Shown in pieces: positions 35,721 to 48,446 of a stretch of DNA of 64,000 nucleotides. Within the stretch, counting starts at the first letter, position 1. Every line of letters starts with the position of its first letter. Source of the DNA: Arabidopsis thaliana (Eukaryota > Streptophyta > Magnoliopsida > Brassicales > Brassicaceae); contig NC_003075.7 of assembly GCF_000001735.4 (NCBI RefSeq), forward strand, positions 12,525,001-12,589,000, written 5' to 3'. Under the pieces are notes generated by a model. It was not told the origin of the DNA, did not search any database, and was given only the letters and a program-made list of their open reading frames with translations. A program made the translations under genes and the position numbers.

Positions 35721-37068
35721 TCCCAATCTCTTTCCTTGTCCCTCTGTGTATATATATGTGTATATATCTCTCACTCAGTTACGATTTATCACAGGTTTTT
35801 TAAATCTCCGGGCAACGATGGTTGGCAGCTCTGAGAGAAAACCTCGTTCTTCTTCTTCTTCGAGGAAAAGGTTGTCGCGAAAACGAGAGAGAAGAAAAGG
35901 CTTTTTCTTCGTTTATTCTTTTTGGCAATAAATATTTAATAACTAAAAATCTTATGAAGCGATTGGTGAATATTTATTTTTTTGCTCAATTTCGTTTGCG
36001 TTTTTTGATGAAAACTGCACGTGCTAAGCGTGTGAAGAGTGAATCGGTAGGGACTCACGGCCCGGCTCATTATGTACCAACTTGTGTGAGTCAACAAGAA
36101 CCCACCCATATGGTTCCACCACAACCCATTTTTGCGGAATTCTATGGGGAACAAACAAAAATCAGATAAATTCCGTGAATATCCTAATCCATAATATAAT
36201 AATTAAGATTTTTCATATGGTTAAAATATGTTTTGAATTTTTTGTTATATTTGCAATATGTTACTTTGTAGAGTTTTCTTATGTAGACCTTTAAATTTAT
36301 GAAAGTAGTTTTTTATTTTTATGATTTATTATTTGATTTTAGCATGGTAAATATTGTTGATACATTCTAAAATACCAAATACTAAATTTATAAGAACATA
36401 TACACTATAGCTCAAAACCCAATATTTTCTTTCTTCCAATTATAATCCGGCATAAACTATAAGGTGGTGTTATTCAATCATGGATTTAATAGAACTGAAA
36501 TTTAACACTAATCCAATGTTATTCAATTAATGATTCTAAACTATACTTTAAAATCTGTTGTTATGAAATCTTTACATTTGTAAATCATGCTTACTAGAAT
36601 CTATAATTTGGTGTTATTCAACTAAGATTTTAAATACTTTCATTAACATCCAATGTTATGAAACTCCGAAAAAATTTCATTTCAAATGGCTCAAAATAGA
36701 TTTTTAAAAATAATTTCAAATTTCAAATCTAAACTTTACAGAATTGATTTTAATTTCATGATACACCCCCAAAAACGCAAACAGTTGGCATGATAAATAC
36801 AAATCGGTTTACCGAAAAAGAAACAAATCCAAATGCTAGTGTGTACATTGGCATGGAATTGTCTTTGTTTTTGGTTGTTAAAGAATTGCATTGTTAAATT
36901 ACAGATTGTATGGAATTATAGTCTTGTGGTGACACCAAAGATACTCGGATCTTTCTTTCACTTGTGTCGCTGAAAACTGAAAAGAACAAATAATAATAAA
37001 ACGCAAAGCAAAGGGCGTTTCTTGGAAGCATGAGTTCGCAAAATGGTGATTAGGCAAAGCAACGGCGC
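35721..37068. other. Intergenic with a possible MITE
   Basis: AT-rich spacer between two minus-strand genes. Frames at 35746..36169 on the plus strand overlap each other and have no family resemblance. A candidate short inverted-repeat element lies at 36463..36770. Confidence 0.5.
36463..36770 (+). mobile_element. Candidate Harbinger-like MITE
   Basis: The left end GGTGGTGTTATTCAATC follows a TAA. The right end reads, inverted, GGGGGTGTATCATGAAAT. The interior repeats the motif TGTTATTCAA three times (near 36468, 36519 and 36612). GGGGGTGTTATT-type ends with a TWA target site fit PIF/Harbinger elements, but the right-hand TAA is missing, so the call is tentative. Confidence 0.35.
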
Positions 37069-37646
37069 TCAAAGCTTTTTCAACACTAATCTCTTTGATT
37101 TGCGTATCACCCTTCGGCAAATCGGACACACCTTACTTTCTTCCGACAAGATCCTTTGAGCACAGCCGCGACAAGTGGCAGAGTGACCACACGGTACAAA
37201 GAAACAGTTTCTACGTTCCTCGAAGCATATAACACACAGTGTCGAGTAGTCCACATCATCCGACGAGCTAAACGACGCCGTTTCTACATCTCCCTTCCCC
37301 GTTACCTCCAACGACTCATTGATCAACGGCGGCGTCCAATCGGTGGTGACTTCTTCTTCTGCCACCAATGGTAGCCTCTGTGTGTCATCCTCCATGTCAC
37401 ATTCGCTCAGGAATTTCAATACCAAATAAGTAATCGTCATTATTGTTCCTGAGAAACAATAACAAAAACAAAAAAACAAACAAATTAGCTCTACATTGAA
37501 GATAAATAGTACTCCATATGTTAATTATATAAATATGGGAGAAATATAGTACCCAAAACTGTAATATAAATCACCACTCTAGCTGAGAAGGATAGCCCCA
37601 AGTACCATCGAACGAACTCATCCTGCAAAATACAAGTTACTCGCAT
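37069..37646 (-). CDS. Small membrane RING finger protein (probable E3 ubiquitin ligase)
   Basis: Two coding exons are clear: 37622..37553 and 37448..37069 on the minus strand. A hydrophobic segment spans the splice (VVIYITVLGTIMTITYLVLKF), predicting one membrane helix. The C-terminal half has a C3HC4 RING: CVIC, then FVPCGHSATCRGC, then CPICRR. Such proteins act as E3 ubiquitin ligases at a membrane. The start is unsettled. An ATG at 37644..37646 is in frame but needs the upstream intron border to be unused. A further ATG exon near 37815 (MFDATISK) has a good splice donor but joins out of phase. The last Met-start possibility is in the second exon (MTITYLV). Confidence 0.75.
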
Positions 37647-38657
37647 ATATATATTAATCCATGGTTTCGTCAAGTTTTTTTTTTTATATAGAAAATTGAG
37701 TAGAGCTAGGAGCTAGAGGGGTACTCGCGTTATCCGATGGTAACTTGATGGAATTTAGTTTACGGAAGAACATATATAGAAGCTGCAGACATTTTGAGAT
37801 CGTGGCATCGAACATTTTCGAGAGAAAAGAATGATCCAGTGAAGATAGAAATGATTTGTTCTCATCTGAAGTTATATTGAATTTCTTATTGTTTGTTAGA
37901 GAGCATTAAACAAATGAATTTCTGATTAATTCCAAGCAATTGTCATCACTCTGACAGTATATATAGATTGTGTCAAAAGACTCGTCGTGCAATCCATATT
38001 TATTAATTTGATCAGAAAAAGAGGCAAAATACAAGTTGCTGACACAAACTTAAAAAGAAAGGTACAGTACAATTTCCTAACTCTGATTTAATAATACCTA
38101 TTTGTTAAAAAGGACAATTCAAGTGAGAAAATGAAAAGGCACCCAAATAATTCACTCTGTTTAAGTCCTAAACGACTGATTCTTTTATCTGAAAATACGT
38201 GATGCTAAATTAGTCAATAGTTGAAATAAGATTTAAAAAATGGATTATCCGTTAATTCACAAAAATTCCTAGAGGTCTCTCTGGTACATTCAATGAACAC
38301 TCTTTTTAATAGTTGAAAATAAACATTTGGGAAGAACTAAGAAGAAACAACATTATAAGATGGGCTTGGGCTTTTTGTTGTATTGTTTTTTATGTTTTAC
38401 AATTTTATTTAACAAACAAGATGACAAAAAAAAAAAAAAGGACTCCAAAAGTCCAAAACAGCTATGGAGTATATGAGGGTAAAGTCGTCATTTTACAAAA
38501 AGCATTTTTATCTTCGTTTTGTCGTCTTCGAAAGTTCTCAAAGAGAAGGCATCTGAGAAACCCCAATCTCTAATCTTCTTTTCAATTCAATACTTTTTTT
38601 TCTCAATCTCTCCTCTCAAATCAAACAACTTTGATTGATCTTCGCAATCGATTCCAC
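37647..38657. other. RING gene leader region and SLY1 promoter
   Basis: The left part includes a likely upstream exon of the RING gene on the minus strand (about 37730..37815). The right part is the SLY1 promoter, AT-rich, with an A tract near 38424 and a CT-rich leader. No other gene. Confidence 0.5.
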
Positions 38658-39113
38658 ATGAAGCGCAGTACTACCGACTCTGATTTGGCCGGTGATGCTC
38701 ACAACGAGACAAACAAGAAGATGAAGAGTACAGAGGAAGAAGAAATCGGATTCTCCAATTTAGACGAGAATCTAGTGTACGAGGTGTTGAAACACGTCGA
38801 CGCAAAGACCTTAGCTATGTCATCTTGCGTGAGCAAGATCTGGCACAAAACGGCACAAGACGAGCGGCTTTGGGAGCTGATCTGTACTCGTCACTGGACT
38901 AACATCGGCTGCGGGCAGAACCAGCTCAGATCTGTTGTGTTGGCGCTTGGTGGCTTCCGAAGACTCCACTCTCTTTACCTCTGGCCTCTCTCTAAACCCA
39001 ATCCGCGTGCTAGGTTCGGTAAGGACGAGCTTAAACTCACTCTTTCTCTTCTCTCAATTCGATACTACGAGAAGATGAGTTTCACTAAGAGACCTCTTCC
39101 AGAATCCAAATAA
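38658..39113 (+). CDS. SLY1: SLEEPY1, F-box subunit of the gibberellin-signalling SCF complex, 151 aa
   Basis: An intronless frame of 151 codons plus stop. Residues 30-75 form the F-box (FSNLDENLVYEVLKHVDA, SCVSKIWHKTAQDERLW), which binds the SKP1-type adaptor. The C-terminal part contains the GGF element (ALGGFRRLHSLYLWPL) and the LSL element (LTLSLLSIRYYEKM), which bind DELLA proteins. In SLY1 these direct GA-triggered ubiquitination and destruction of DELLA repressors such as RGA. The ATG at 38658 is the first Met of the conserved protein; the frame stays open upstream but has no earlier ATG. Length and sequence type match SLY1. Confidence 0.96.
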   Translation: MKRSTTDSDLAGDAHNETNKKMKSTEEEEIGFSNLDENLVYEVLKHVDAKTLAMSSCVSKIWHKTAQDERLWELICTRHWTNIGCGQNQLRSVVLALGGFRRLHSLYLWPLSKPNPRARFGKDELKLTLSLLSIRYYEKMSFTKRPLPESK

Positions 39114-40218
39114 TTGACTACAAATTATTAGAGTTTGGTTTTGGAGTTTGTGTATTTGGAGTTTGTTGATTGGTAAGTCAGATGTGATGTTCAATGCTGG
39201 CAATAAAATTTGTTGGTATCCATAAGCCAGACTGTTAGCAACAGTTGTGTTCTGTAATAATAGAGGGTGATGAGAATTTTTAATTACTGTAATCGGAGCT
39301 GATTAAAAGTAGATTTAATATCAAATGTGATTCGATTTTGTTGTAATGGTTCTGTCGTGAAGTTAAGTTGGTCCGTAGTTGGACAATGATTGTAACAAAA
39401 TCGATTCGTGATCCAGTTTGGTAAGATTAAGAACTGTTAGTGACGATTCTGTTTTATTATTCAATGAAAAACAATGTTCACCAATTTGGTAATAAACCTA
39501 ACATTCACCACTTTAAGTCCAAACCGGAATCAACGTCAAGCTATGTAATGTTGCTTATTTCTTTATGTCCTTCGTTTGTAACATTTCCCGGTGGTTACTA
39601 CTCTGTCGGATCCAGTTTTGCCGTCTAGTTTTTACAGCGGTACGATAAATCTCAAATGTTGTTTGATTTGGTTATTCTTGCGATGGTTAGCCTTAATTTC
39701 GCTAGATTTATGTGTATTTGAGTGATAGCTACAAGCCTACACATCATTACCATGTACCACCATCTCCTTATTCAAATCAGAATCATTATCGCCGTAACCA
39801 CTTTTGTCATTTTCTTTTTTTATATGTCGGTAAAGAAAGAATAATGAAATAAAGAGGTGTAAGTAAGAGTCAACAAAATAATTTAAGAGCTTGTGTGAAT
39901 TGATAAAAACACTCCTTTTCTGTTCTTGGTTTTATATGAAATTTATAAACAAACTCGAGTGATTACAAAGAACTTATAAACCACTTATGTGGCATACTAA
40001 AATTTAACAAAAAAAAATGTTTTGCGAAAAATAAGAAGATTTTGTTCATCTTTTTTGGTAAGATGCCAGTTTAGCTAAAGATATTTTTCATATATAAAAA
40101 TGACAATAAACACATTACAAAAGACAAACCCCACACGGCTCTCTCTAGCCAAATTACTTGGCCACGACCATAAACACAAAACACCGCTTAGCTTCTAAAA
40201 TCTGAACATCGAGAAAAA
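39114..40218. other. Intergenic: SLY1 3' flank and VEP1 promoter
   Basis: 1.1 kb, AT-rich. A TATATAAA near 40090 lies about 130 bp before the VEP1 ATG. The frame 39440..39628 is not supported. Confidence 0.6.
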
Positions 40219-41474
<1,256 letters not shown>

Positions 41475-42239
41475 TTCCAAAACATACTTGGATGTTTGTT
41501 TACTCTGGTTTCATGTTTATGTTTCTCCCAAAATCTCAGTTCTTTGTTGTCTAAATGAAATAAAAGCGGTACCATCTTTTTCTGTTCTTTTTTTTAATTC
41601 CATCTTTAGTCTTGTAAACTCTACTCTTTTGGGAATAGTTTTCAATTTTTAAATATCGTTACAAGTTGTAATGGAAAGATATTGGACAATGGTGCAGTGT
41701 CATAAGGACAAAGAGCTTTACAGGCTAATGGAAATACCAGATTCTGTGTTTTGCAGTTGGAGTGTATTTGTACTCCATATGGTTCCATAAGCTGGGAGAA
41801 GGCTTCACATGGACTTATCTCAACTCTCTTTCTTGCAAGTAAGAAAGCTTGCTTATTTCCAAAGGTAGGCTGGTACGTGGAAACAAACCAAAGACAACCT
41901 AAGAGCATATTCATATAACTACCCTTGCTTGATTCATAAATCATAGGTCTTTGCATAATCAATGCACTAGAAATCAACCAGTCCTCGCGCACATATGTAT
42001 ACATATATTTAAGTGTTTTGGTTTCCAGATGCACCTAAAAAAATACTTATATGCAAAAGAATAGATTTGCCTTTGTTATCCCAAAGTCCTCCTTCAAGCC
42101 TTGCCTGCTTAAGCACTGGATTCACCTCTCCCCTGAAACTATTTCTAAGACAAGTTAGCTTGCAGTTAGAAAAAGAACCATATAACTGGGTGCTGGAAGG
42201 AAACATACAAGAAATCTCTGACAAAAAGACATCATACTC
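41475..42239. other. 3' flanks of the convergent VEP1 and ACBP3 genes
   Basis: 765 bp between two convergent stop codons. Small frames on both strands (41642..42034, 42009..42243) overlap each other and the probable 3' UTRs, and have no family resemblance. Confidence 0.6.
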
Positions 42240-43754
42240 TTAGGGAATACCATTTTTGCTGGATTCATCAACACCAGTTGTGACTAAGTTGGTCGGATCT
42301 TCTAATGATCCTGAATTCGGAGGCAAGCCAACAGAGGTTTCCATTTCTGACATCTTCCCTACCTGTTGAGAGAGCAAAGTCAAAAGTTTCTCAGACCTCA
42401 AAAGCCATTAAAACATCCAGGTGATATTCAAACCCTCAAGATCAAACAACTCACAGTATGACCAGCTTTCGTCAAACCAGGGATTTCCTTTGAGACAAGT
42501 GCAAGATACTGCTCCATTGCCTCTTCTTGACTCATGTTTCCAAGTTTTTGCCACGCATTCCTAAAGAACAAGGTAAGCACAATTTGTCACTCCCACATAG
42601 AACTTGTTGAAAGATACCATAAAGCAACTAAGCTATACAACAATTGCTGATTCTGTCCTAATTAGATGATCAGAAACCTTTTAAAACTTTATCCCTCCTA
42701 GTTTCTAGTGTATGGAATCTATTTCCATATCAGTAATATGACCTGCAAAACTCTGCAATAAAGATTTCTACCTAACCACTTTTATCAGTCTTACACCACA
42801 AAGTTCTCTCCTTTATGACGTTCACATTACAAGTATCAATTACCAATCTGAGTTGCAGAGGAAAGAATTCAGAAACAGTGGAAAAGTATGGTACCATTTG
42901 GCACGAGCAGAGATCATGACGGCCATAGGTTGTGCCTCTCTACATGACCCTTCAGTGGCGATCTTGTGAAGGCCAAACAACTCCATCTTAGCTTCAGCAC
43001 CAATTTCTTCAGCTTTCCCGGATTCTTCCAAAAGATTTACAGCAGCCGCAAAGGCTTTCTCAAGTTCACTCCTCTCAATTCCTTCCCAATCATCATCTTC
43101 TTCAATAGTCAACTCTGTTTTCTCTTCATTCTCTGCTTCAGCATCACTCTCCTCCACCATATTACTACTCTTTTCAACTCTAACCTCCTCAGATTCAGCG
43201 ACTAAGACATCTCCACCACTTTCTTCGTTTTCTACGCAACCACTTCTTCCTAATTCTGTTACTTCCTCTTGTCCTTGACTCTTAATCTCCTCCGCTACCA
43301 CGTTTTCCGGCGAGACAGAAGAAATGGACTCAGCTTCAGCCGAGTCGCTCTGTTCGTCCTGTCCTCGAACTAAGATCACCTCCTCGGCGATCACATAATT
43401 TTCCGACGAGGCTGCAGCCGAGGACTCAGCTTCACGGTCACCACAGATTTTAGCGTTTCCAGTAACAGCTTCATCGACTTCATAAACTCGATCAGCTTCT
43501 TCGCTAAGAAACCGATCGACAAGTTCCACATTCTCATCAACAACTTGGAAATTCCTCTGGCTTTCGAGAACACGAGCATCCATCTTCATACCAAAACGAA
43601 CATCCTCTGTAACACCGACACCGATCTCGGGCTTGAGCGGCTGATCAGAACTCAAATCGTTCTCCACCGTAGCAACAGAAACGAGCTTGGCCAAAAGGAA
43701 AGAAAACAAGAGAGCAACAACCGCCGTGAGAAGCATCTCTAAGAAAACCTCCAT
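42240..43754 (-). CDS. ACBP3: Acyl-CoA-binding protein 3, 362 aa
   Basis: Minus-strand exons are 43754..42895, 42560..42455 and 42362..42240, giving 363 codons with the stop. An N-terminal hydrophobic segment (LLTAVVALLFSFLLAKL) acts as signal peptide or anchor. A long acidic stretch (about 30-220, Glu/Ser/Val-rich) follows. The acyl-CoA-binding domain occupies roughly residues 225-325: LEKAFAAAVNLL, ELFGLHKIATEG, then ISARAKWNAWQKLGNMSQEEAMEQYL across the two splice junctions. The ACB domain lies at the C-terminus, as in class III plant ACBPs. ACBP3 binds acyl-CoA and phosphatidylethanolamine and influences autophagy and leaf senescence. Confidence 0.95.
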
Positions 43755-45059
43755 GATCGAAGAAGATGATGAAAAAGGAAAGTAAGATACTTAGGATCTA
43801 AAGAAGAAGAAGGAGAAAGGCAAAGAATGTAATTATACGAAAGGTTAGAAAAGAAGGAAAGGAAAAAGGAATAAATGAGAGACAAAGAAGAAAGCATATT
43901 CGGCTTTAAACGGGAAGCGGGTCCGTCAATTATATTTTCTCAACGCCTAACCGCTATGACTGCTGACTTGGCTCTTGCGGTTTTATTCTTATCCTCTTCT
44001 CCACCTCACCGGCTCCTTCCTTAATCCTTATGCAGCGCGCCGCTTTTTTTTTTGCTCTCACTGGATCTTTGTCTTTGGACTCTTTACAAACTAAAATAAT
44101 GATTGGAAGAGTTTTTTTAATTTTTTTTTTTTTTTTTTTTTTGGATTTTCGTATGATAAAAATCTGGCTTTTAAAAAACACACTTTTATGAAAACTAATT
44201 TCCTTAATTTTGATTGGATGTTTAGTGAGTTTTTTTGAAATAACAAAAACCAGCTCATTGAAAATTACTCCCATTCCAAGCTTTAATGATGCTGAAATTA
44301 AGTTATAGTTTTGAATGGTATAGAAATGGAAATAGAAAACAAGACCAAAAGAGAGATTAAAGGTTTTTGAGGTAATATGCAAGGACAGTTCATAGTTTAT
44401 TTGGGCCTTTACAAACAAAACATGGGCCTATGTTAATGCATAATATGATAAGACTAAGGCCCATGTCTTCCTACCTATTCACCTACATGGCCAAACCCAG
44501 TCGATAAGTTTGTGACGGAACCACAATCATGACACTCGTCCTTATTTGCTCAACTACGGTTAAAAAAAACTTGATAAATGGGTAACAACACACTTCACGA
44601 AGAAACTTAAAAATCAGTCTAACGAGGTTTTCACTAATAAAAAGTTTTTGTTTCTTTCCCTAACGACTTTACCAAACAAAGAAAGGCAAACTTAACTTTG
44701 CCAAAATTACTAAAATCACTGTCGCACAACAAAAGTCTCCTCTTTGTTTTTTTCTTTTCAAAATCTCCTTATATATCAGAGTTGATAGAGCATTTATTAA
44801 ATCAGTATGTGTGATTTATTCTATATTCTGCATAAATATGTAATATTTTTAGCATCTTTTTTTTTTTTTTTTTCTCATAAGTGTAATATTTTATTCATTT
44901 TATCATTACCAGTACAATGCTTGGTTATGAGAAAACCAAAATAAAGCCCAAGACATCCCACATATAAAGGCTCATACGACACAAAAGAAGAGATAAGCTA
45001 TAGACGTGTCAGACCAATAATAATAAGCTAGGGACACGTGGAACGTCCACAACCTTCAC
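43755..45059. other. ACBP3 promoter and AT-rich spacer
   Basis: The left 150 bp are the ACBP3 leader (purine-rich on the plus strand). There are T runs at 44121..44142 (22 T) and near 44860..44873. No gene or RNA recognised. Confidence 0.6.
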
Positions 45060-45791
45060 TAGTCCTGGACAAAATATTCGTTCGATCCGCTTTAACTCAA
45101 TATTCGATTTGATTTGATTCGAAAAATCCGAATATTCGTAAGATTTTGGAGCAAAGCAAATAGAAAAATGTAGTAATCGTAAAAACCGAAGCAAATAACA
45201 AATACTATTTTTTCTAAAGTCGGATATTCGCTTCGATCTATATATATATATATATATATATATCACAATATAGGTTGTGCATTTGTATATGTTGGGATTT
45301 GGGCTTGTATTTGTATCCTTTGGGCCTGTGTTTTTTTTGTGACACAGTTTTTATTAGAGAAGTGGAATTTTTTAAAATAAAATTGTTTTATTTTTTATAT
45401 TTTATCCTAAAATTGTCGTTTTACTTTCCAATCCATCAAATATAAGAGCGACATTTCTGTTTCCTTTCTTCGACCTTTCACTATTTTTATCACTCAATTT
45501 GGTTACAGAATTTATAACCAGAAAATTTTCAGTTGCTCTCAATCTCACACTCGTAAGTCATAAGGTAAGAAATTTGAAATCTATGTTAAATAATTTATAT
45601 AAAAAAATATTTGGATGTAGCAAAGCAAAGCGGATATCCGACAAATATCATACAAAAATCCGGATATTCGTATTTTCGGATATTTGGAAATTTTCGGATC
45701 AAAGCAAATAATAAAATTAAGTATTCGATTAAAACGAATCGAATAACAAATATCCCAAATTTTCCGGATATTCGCTTCGTGCCCAGGCCTA
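45060..45791 (+). mobile_element. Non-autonomous hAT-type transposon, 732 bp
   Basis: The left end TAGTCCTGGACA and the inverted right end TAGGCCTGGGCA form 12-bp terminal inverted repeats with two mismatches. The flanks carry an 8-bp target duplication, ACCTTCAC at 45052..45059 and ACCTCCAC at 45792..45799, with one mismatch. An 8-bp duplication and TAGG-type ends are the hAT pattern. Subterminal copies of GGATATTCG-like motifs occur near both ends in opposite orientation. No transposase is encoded. An AT microsatellite lies inside. Confidence 0.8.
45239..45263 (+). repeat. (TA)n microsatellite inside the hAT element
   Basis: 25 bp of uninterrupted TA alternation. Confidence 0.95.
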
Positions 45792-45799
45792 ACCTCCAC

Positions 45800-46929
45800 T
45801 GCACATGAGACTCAAGCCTGGTGAATCAGAAACGTCGTTGGAAAATCACCGGTCAACGAGACTTCTTTTTTATCACCAATTAAAAGTTACAGAACAAACA
45901 TCAATCTCCTAATCTCATCCGATTGCAAGAATCACAAAGGATTCGGCAAAAATGGGTAAAAGAAATTAGAGAAAACTGAGTAGTTCAAACTTGTCTAACA
46001 ATTAAATCTCTTGCAAGAACAACAAAGGCATATCTTAATTGCATAGGAAACGAGCTTTGACCTAACCTTAGTCGTGGAGAAATTGAAACTGTCTTAAACA
46101 CAGTAGATCCAAACGAACCTAATTGTCGAGAACGCACACATCGCCGGAAAACTGTTGGAGCCAAAAAAAACAGAACCCAACGGTGAAGCCAATCAAAGCA
46201 GAAAGAAACTAAATCATGCGAAGAGAACACCTCTTCGGAACTGAAGATTCTGCCTGTCATAATGTTTCATCATCAAGATTTTAAAGCTACAAAACAAAAA
46301 CAAATCCGAAGAAACCGAATTCAAAATTGCCCAAAAAGAAATCTAAATCCCGATCAACGGGAGATAATAGCCGGAAAAAATCCAGATAACGGAAACCGGA
46401 AGAAACCCGGACGGCGATTCTAAACTTACATCGGAAAAATCTTTCTCTGAAAAATACTATAGAGAGAAGAGAGAGACCTTCCTCCTTTTAGATCTTTCTT
46501 TAATTAAAAATTTAATTTTTATATTTTTAGCATCTAATCAGCCTCAAAAATATAAAATATCTTAGATTTTTCTCGAATAATAATAACGAATATATATATA
46601 ATTCGAGCTCCACTTGCTCCAAATTTAAAATCATTGACGCTGAGGAGTGTCAAAACGCTTGACAAATGATCACACGTGTAAGCCTATGAGTGGTGGTCGA
46701 TTTGACTGATGCACTATCAACACATACCTAAAGATATAGAGAGAGAAACGCATATCGTTGACTCTCCCCCTTTTTCACTCTCTTCATTTATTCTTCCCCT
46801 CATCATCATCATCATCTTCTTCTTTAACCAAAAACACAACTTACAAGAAAACTGTTGAATCTTTGTATTTATTTACATCTCCTTTGACCTTTAATAAGAA
46901 TCTGAGTGGTTGGTCTCTGATTTGATGAG
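45800..46929. other. WRKY7 promoter and a possible minus-strand transcript
   Basis: On the minus strand a CCGAT/GTAAGT donor near 46428 and a TTGTAG acceptor near 46288 suggest an intron in a leader, followed by a short frame (19 codons from the first ATG) and an open frame at 46260..45985 of no known family. This could be a non-coding RNA or a decayed gene. The right 300 bp form the WRKY7 promoter with clustered W-box cores. Confidence 0.4.
46634..46888 (+). promoter_or_regulatory. W-box core cluster upstream of WRKY7
   Basis: TTGAC cores occur on the plus strand near 46634, 46659, 46702, 46758 and 46884, and one on the minus strand near 46649. The last is TTGACC, two others are TTGACT. WRKY factors bind TTGAC(C/T), so auto- or cross-regulation by WRKYs is likely. 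Confidence 0.65.
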
Positions 46930-48446
46930 ATGACTGTTGAGCTGATGATGAGCAGCTACAGCGGCGGCGGAGGAGGAGGTGATGGTTTTCCTGCAATCGC
47001 CGCGGCGGCGAAAATGGAAGATACCGCTTTGAGAGAAGCTGCTTCTGCAGGGATTCACGGTGTGGAGGAGTTTCTTAAACTGATCGGTCAAAGTCAACAA
47101 CCAACGGAGAAGAGTCAGACGGAGATAACCGCGGTGACTGACGTCGCCGTTAACAGCTTCAAGAAGGTCATTTCTCTACTCGGTAGATCTAGAACCGGAC
47201 ACGCTAGATTCAGACGAGCTCCCGCGTCAACGCAAACGCCGTTTAAGCAAACGCCGGTGGTTGAGGAGGAGGTGGAGGTGGAGGAGAAGAAGCCAGAAAC
47301 AAGCTCCGTGTTAACAAAACAGAAAACAGAGCAATATCACGGTGGTGGATCTGCGTTTAGAGTTTATTGTCCAACACCAATTCATCGTCGTCCTCCTCTA
47401 TCACACAATAACAACAACAATCAGAATCAAACAAAGAACGGTTCGTCTTCTTCATCTCCTCCGATGCTCGCAAACGGAGCACCGTCAACGATAAACTTTG
47501 CGCCGTCACCACCAGTCTCAGCGACGAACTCATTCATGTCTTCTCATAGATGTGACACCGATAGTACTCACATGTCATCAGGATTCGAGTTCACTAACCC
47601 ATCTCAGCTCTCTGGTTCGAGAGGTAAACCTCCTTTATCATCAGCTTCGTTGAAGAGAAGATGTAATTCATCTCCCTCAAGCCGTTGCCATTGCTCCAAG
47701 AAAAGGTTTTGATTCAACTTCTATTATTAAAAATTAATCTTATTTTAGATCTAAATCTTGAGATTTGATTAATAAAACGTTAATTATAATTTGTGTAAAA
47801 AAATCAGGAAATCAAGAGTAAAAAGAGTGATTAGAGTTCCAGCAGTAAGTAGCAAAATGGCTGATATACCATCAGATGAGTTTTCATGGAGAAAATATGG
47901 TCAAAAACCAATCAAAGGCTCTCCTCATCCTCGGTAATTATTTTTTACATTTTTTACCATCGATATATATACTCTACACATACATCACAATCACTCACTA
48001 GATTCAACACCAAAAATCAAATATTGGCTAGAAAATTAAGCAACTTGTGTATTGTCAATATTAGTACCAGAGAGATTGTCAATATTGTTTTTTTCTATAT
48101 CGGTTGTACCAAACATGTTGTCTAGTAGTACAGTAGTGGGTTCAGTTTCACGCTCTTTTTGACTTGTTGTTTCCTATAGAATAAATTTGAAATAGAAAGC
48201 CGAGAGTTAAGTTGACTATTTCTTTTCTCATTAATTAATAAGAACTCGAACTAACTGGGGAGGACTCGGTGTAATGGTTATGACAGGGGATATTACAAGT
48301 GCAGCAGTGTAAGAGGTTGTCCGGCGCGTAAGCATGTGGAGCGTGCACTAGATGATGCGATGATGCTAATCGTGACGTACGAAGGAGACCACAACCATGC
48401 TTTGGTTCTCGAGACGACGACGATGAATCATGACAAAACTCTTTAG
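46930..48446 (+). CDS. WRKY7: WRKY transcription factor, group IId, 353 aa
   Basis: Exons are 46930..47705, 47808..47933 and 48287..48446, giving 354 codons with the stop. Group IId hallmarks are all visible. The calmodulin-binding C-motif lies near residues 72-95 ([20 protein letters not shown]) and the HARF motif is within it. A basic nuclear signal ([12 protein letters not shown]) spans splice 1. The WRKY domain ([36 protein letters not shown], then HNH) has C-x5-C-x23-H-x-H zinc ligands. The second intron falls after the conserved PR codons, the standard R-type WRKY intron. WRKY7 binds calmodulin and acts with WRKY11/17 as a negative regulator of basal defence. Confidence 0.96.

Noticed and set aside
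35746-36294. Overlapping plus-strand frames
   Set aside because: Three frames overlap in different phases with Arg/Ser or Phe-rich low-complexity products; no gene signal.
45499-45808. Several short frames on both strands
   Set aside because: They lie inside the hAT element's A/T-rich body and subterminal repeats and do not encode a transposase.
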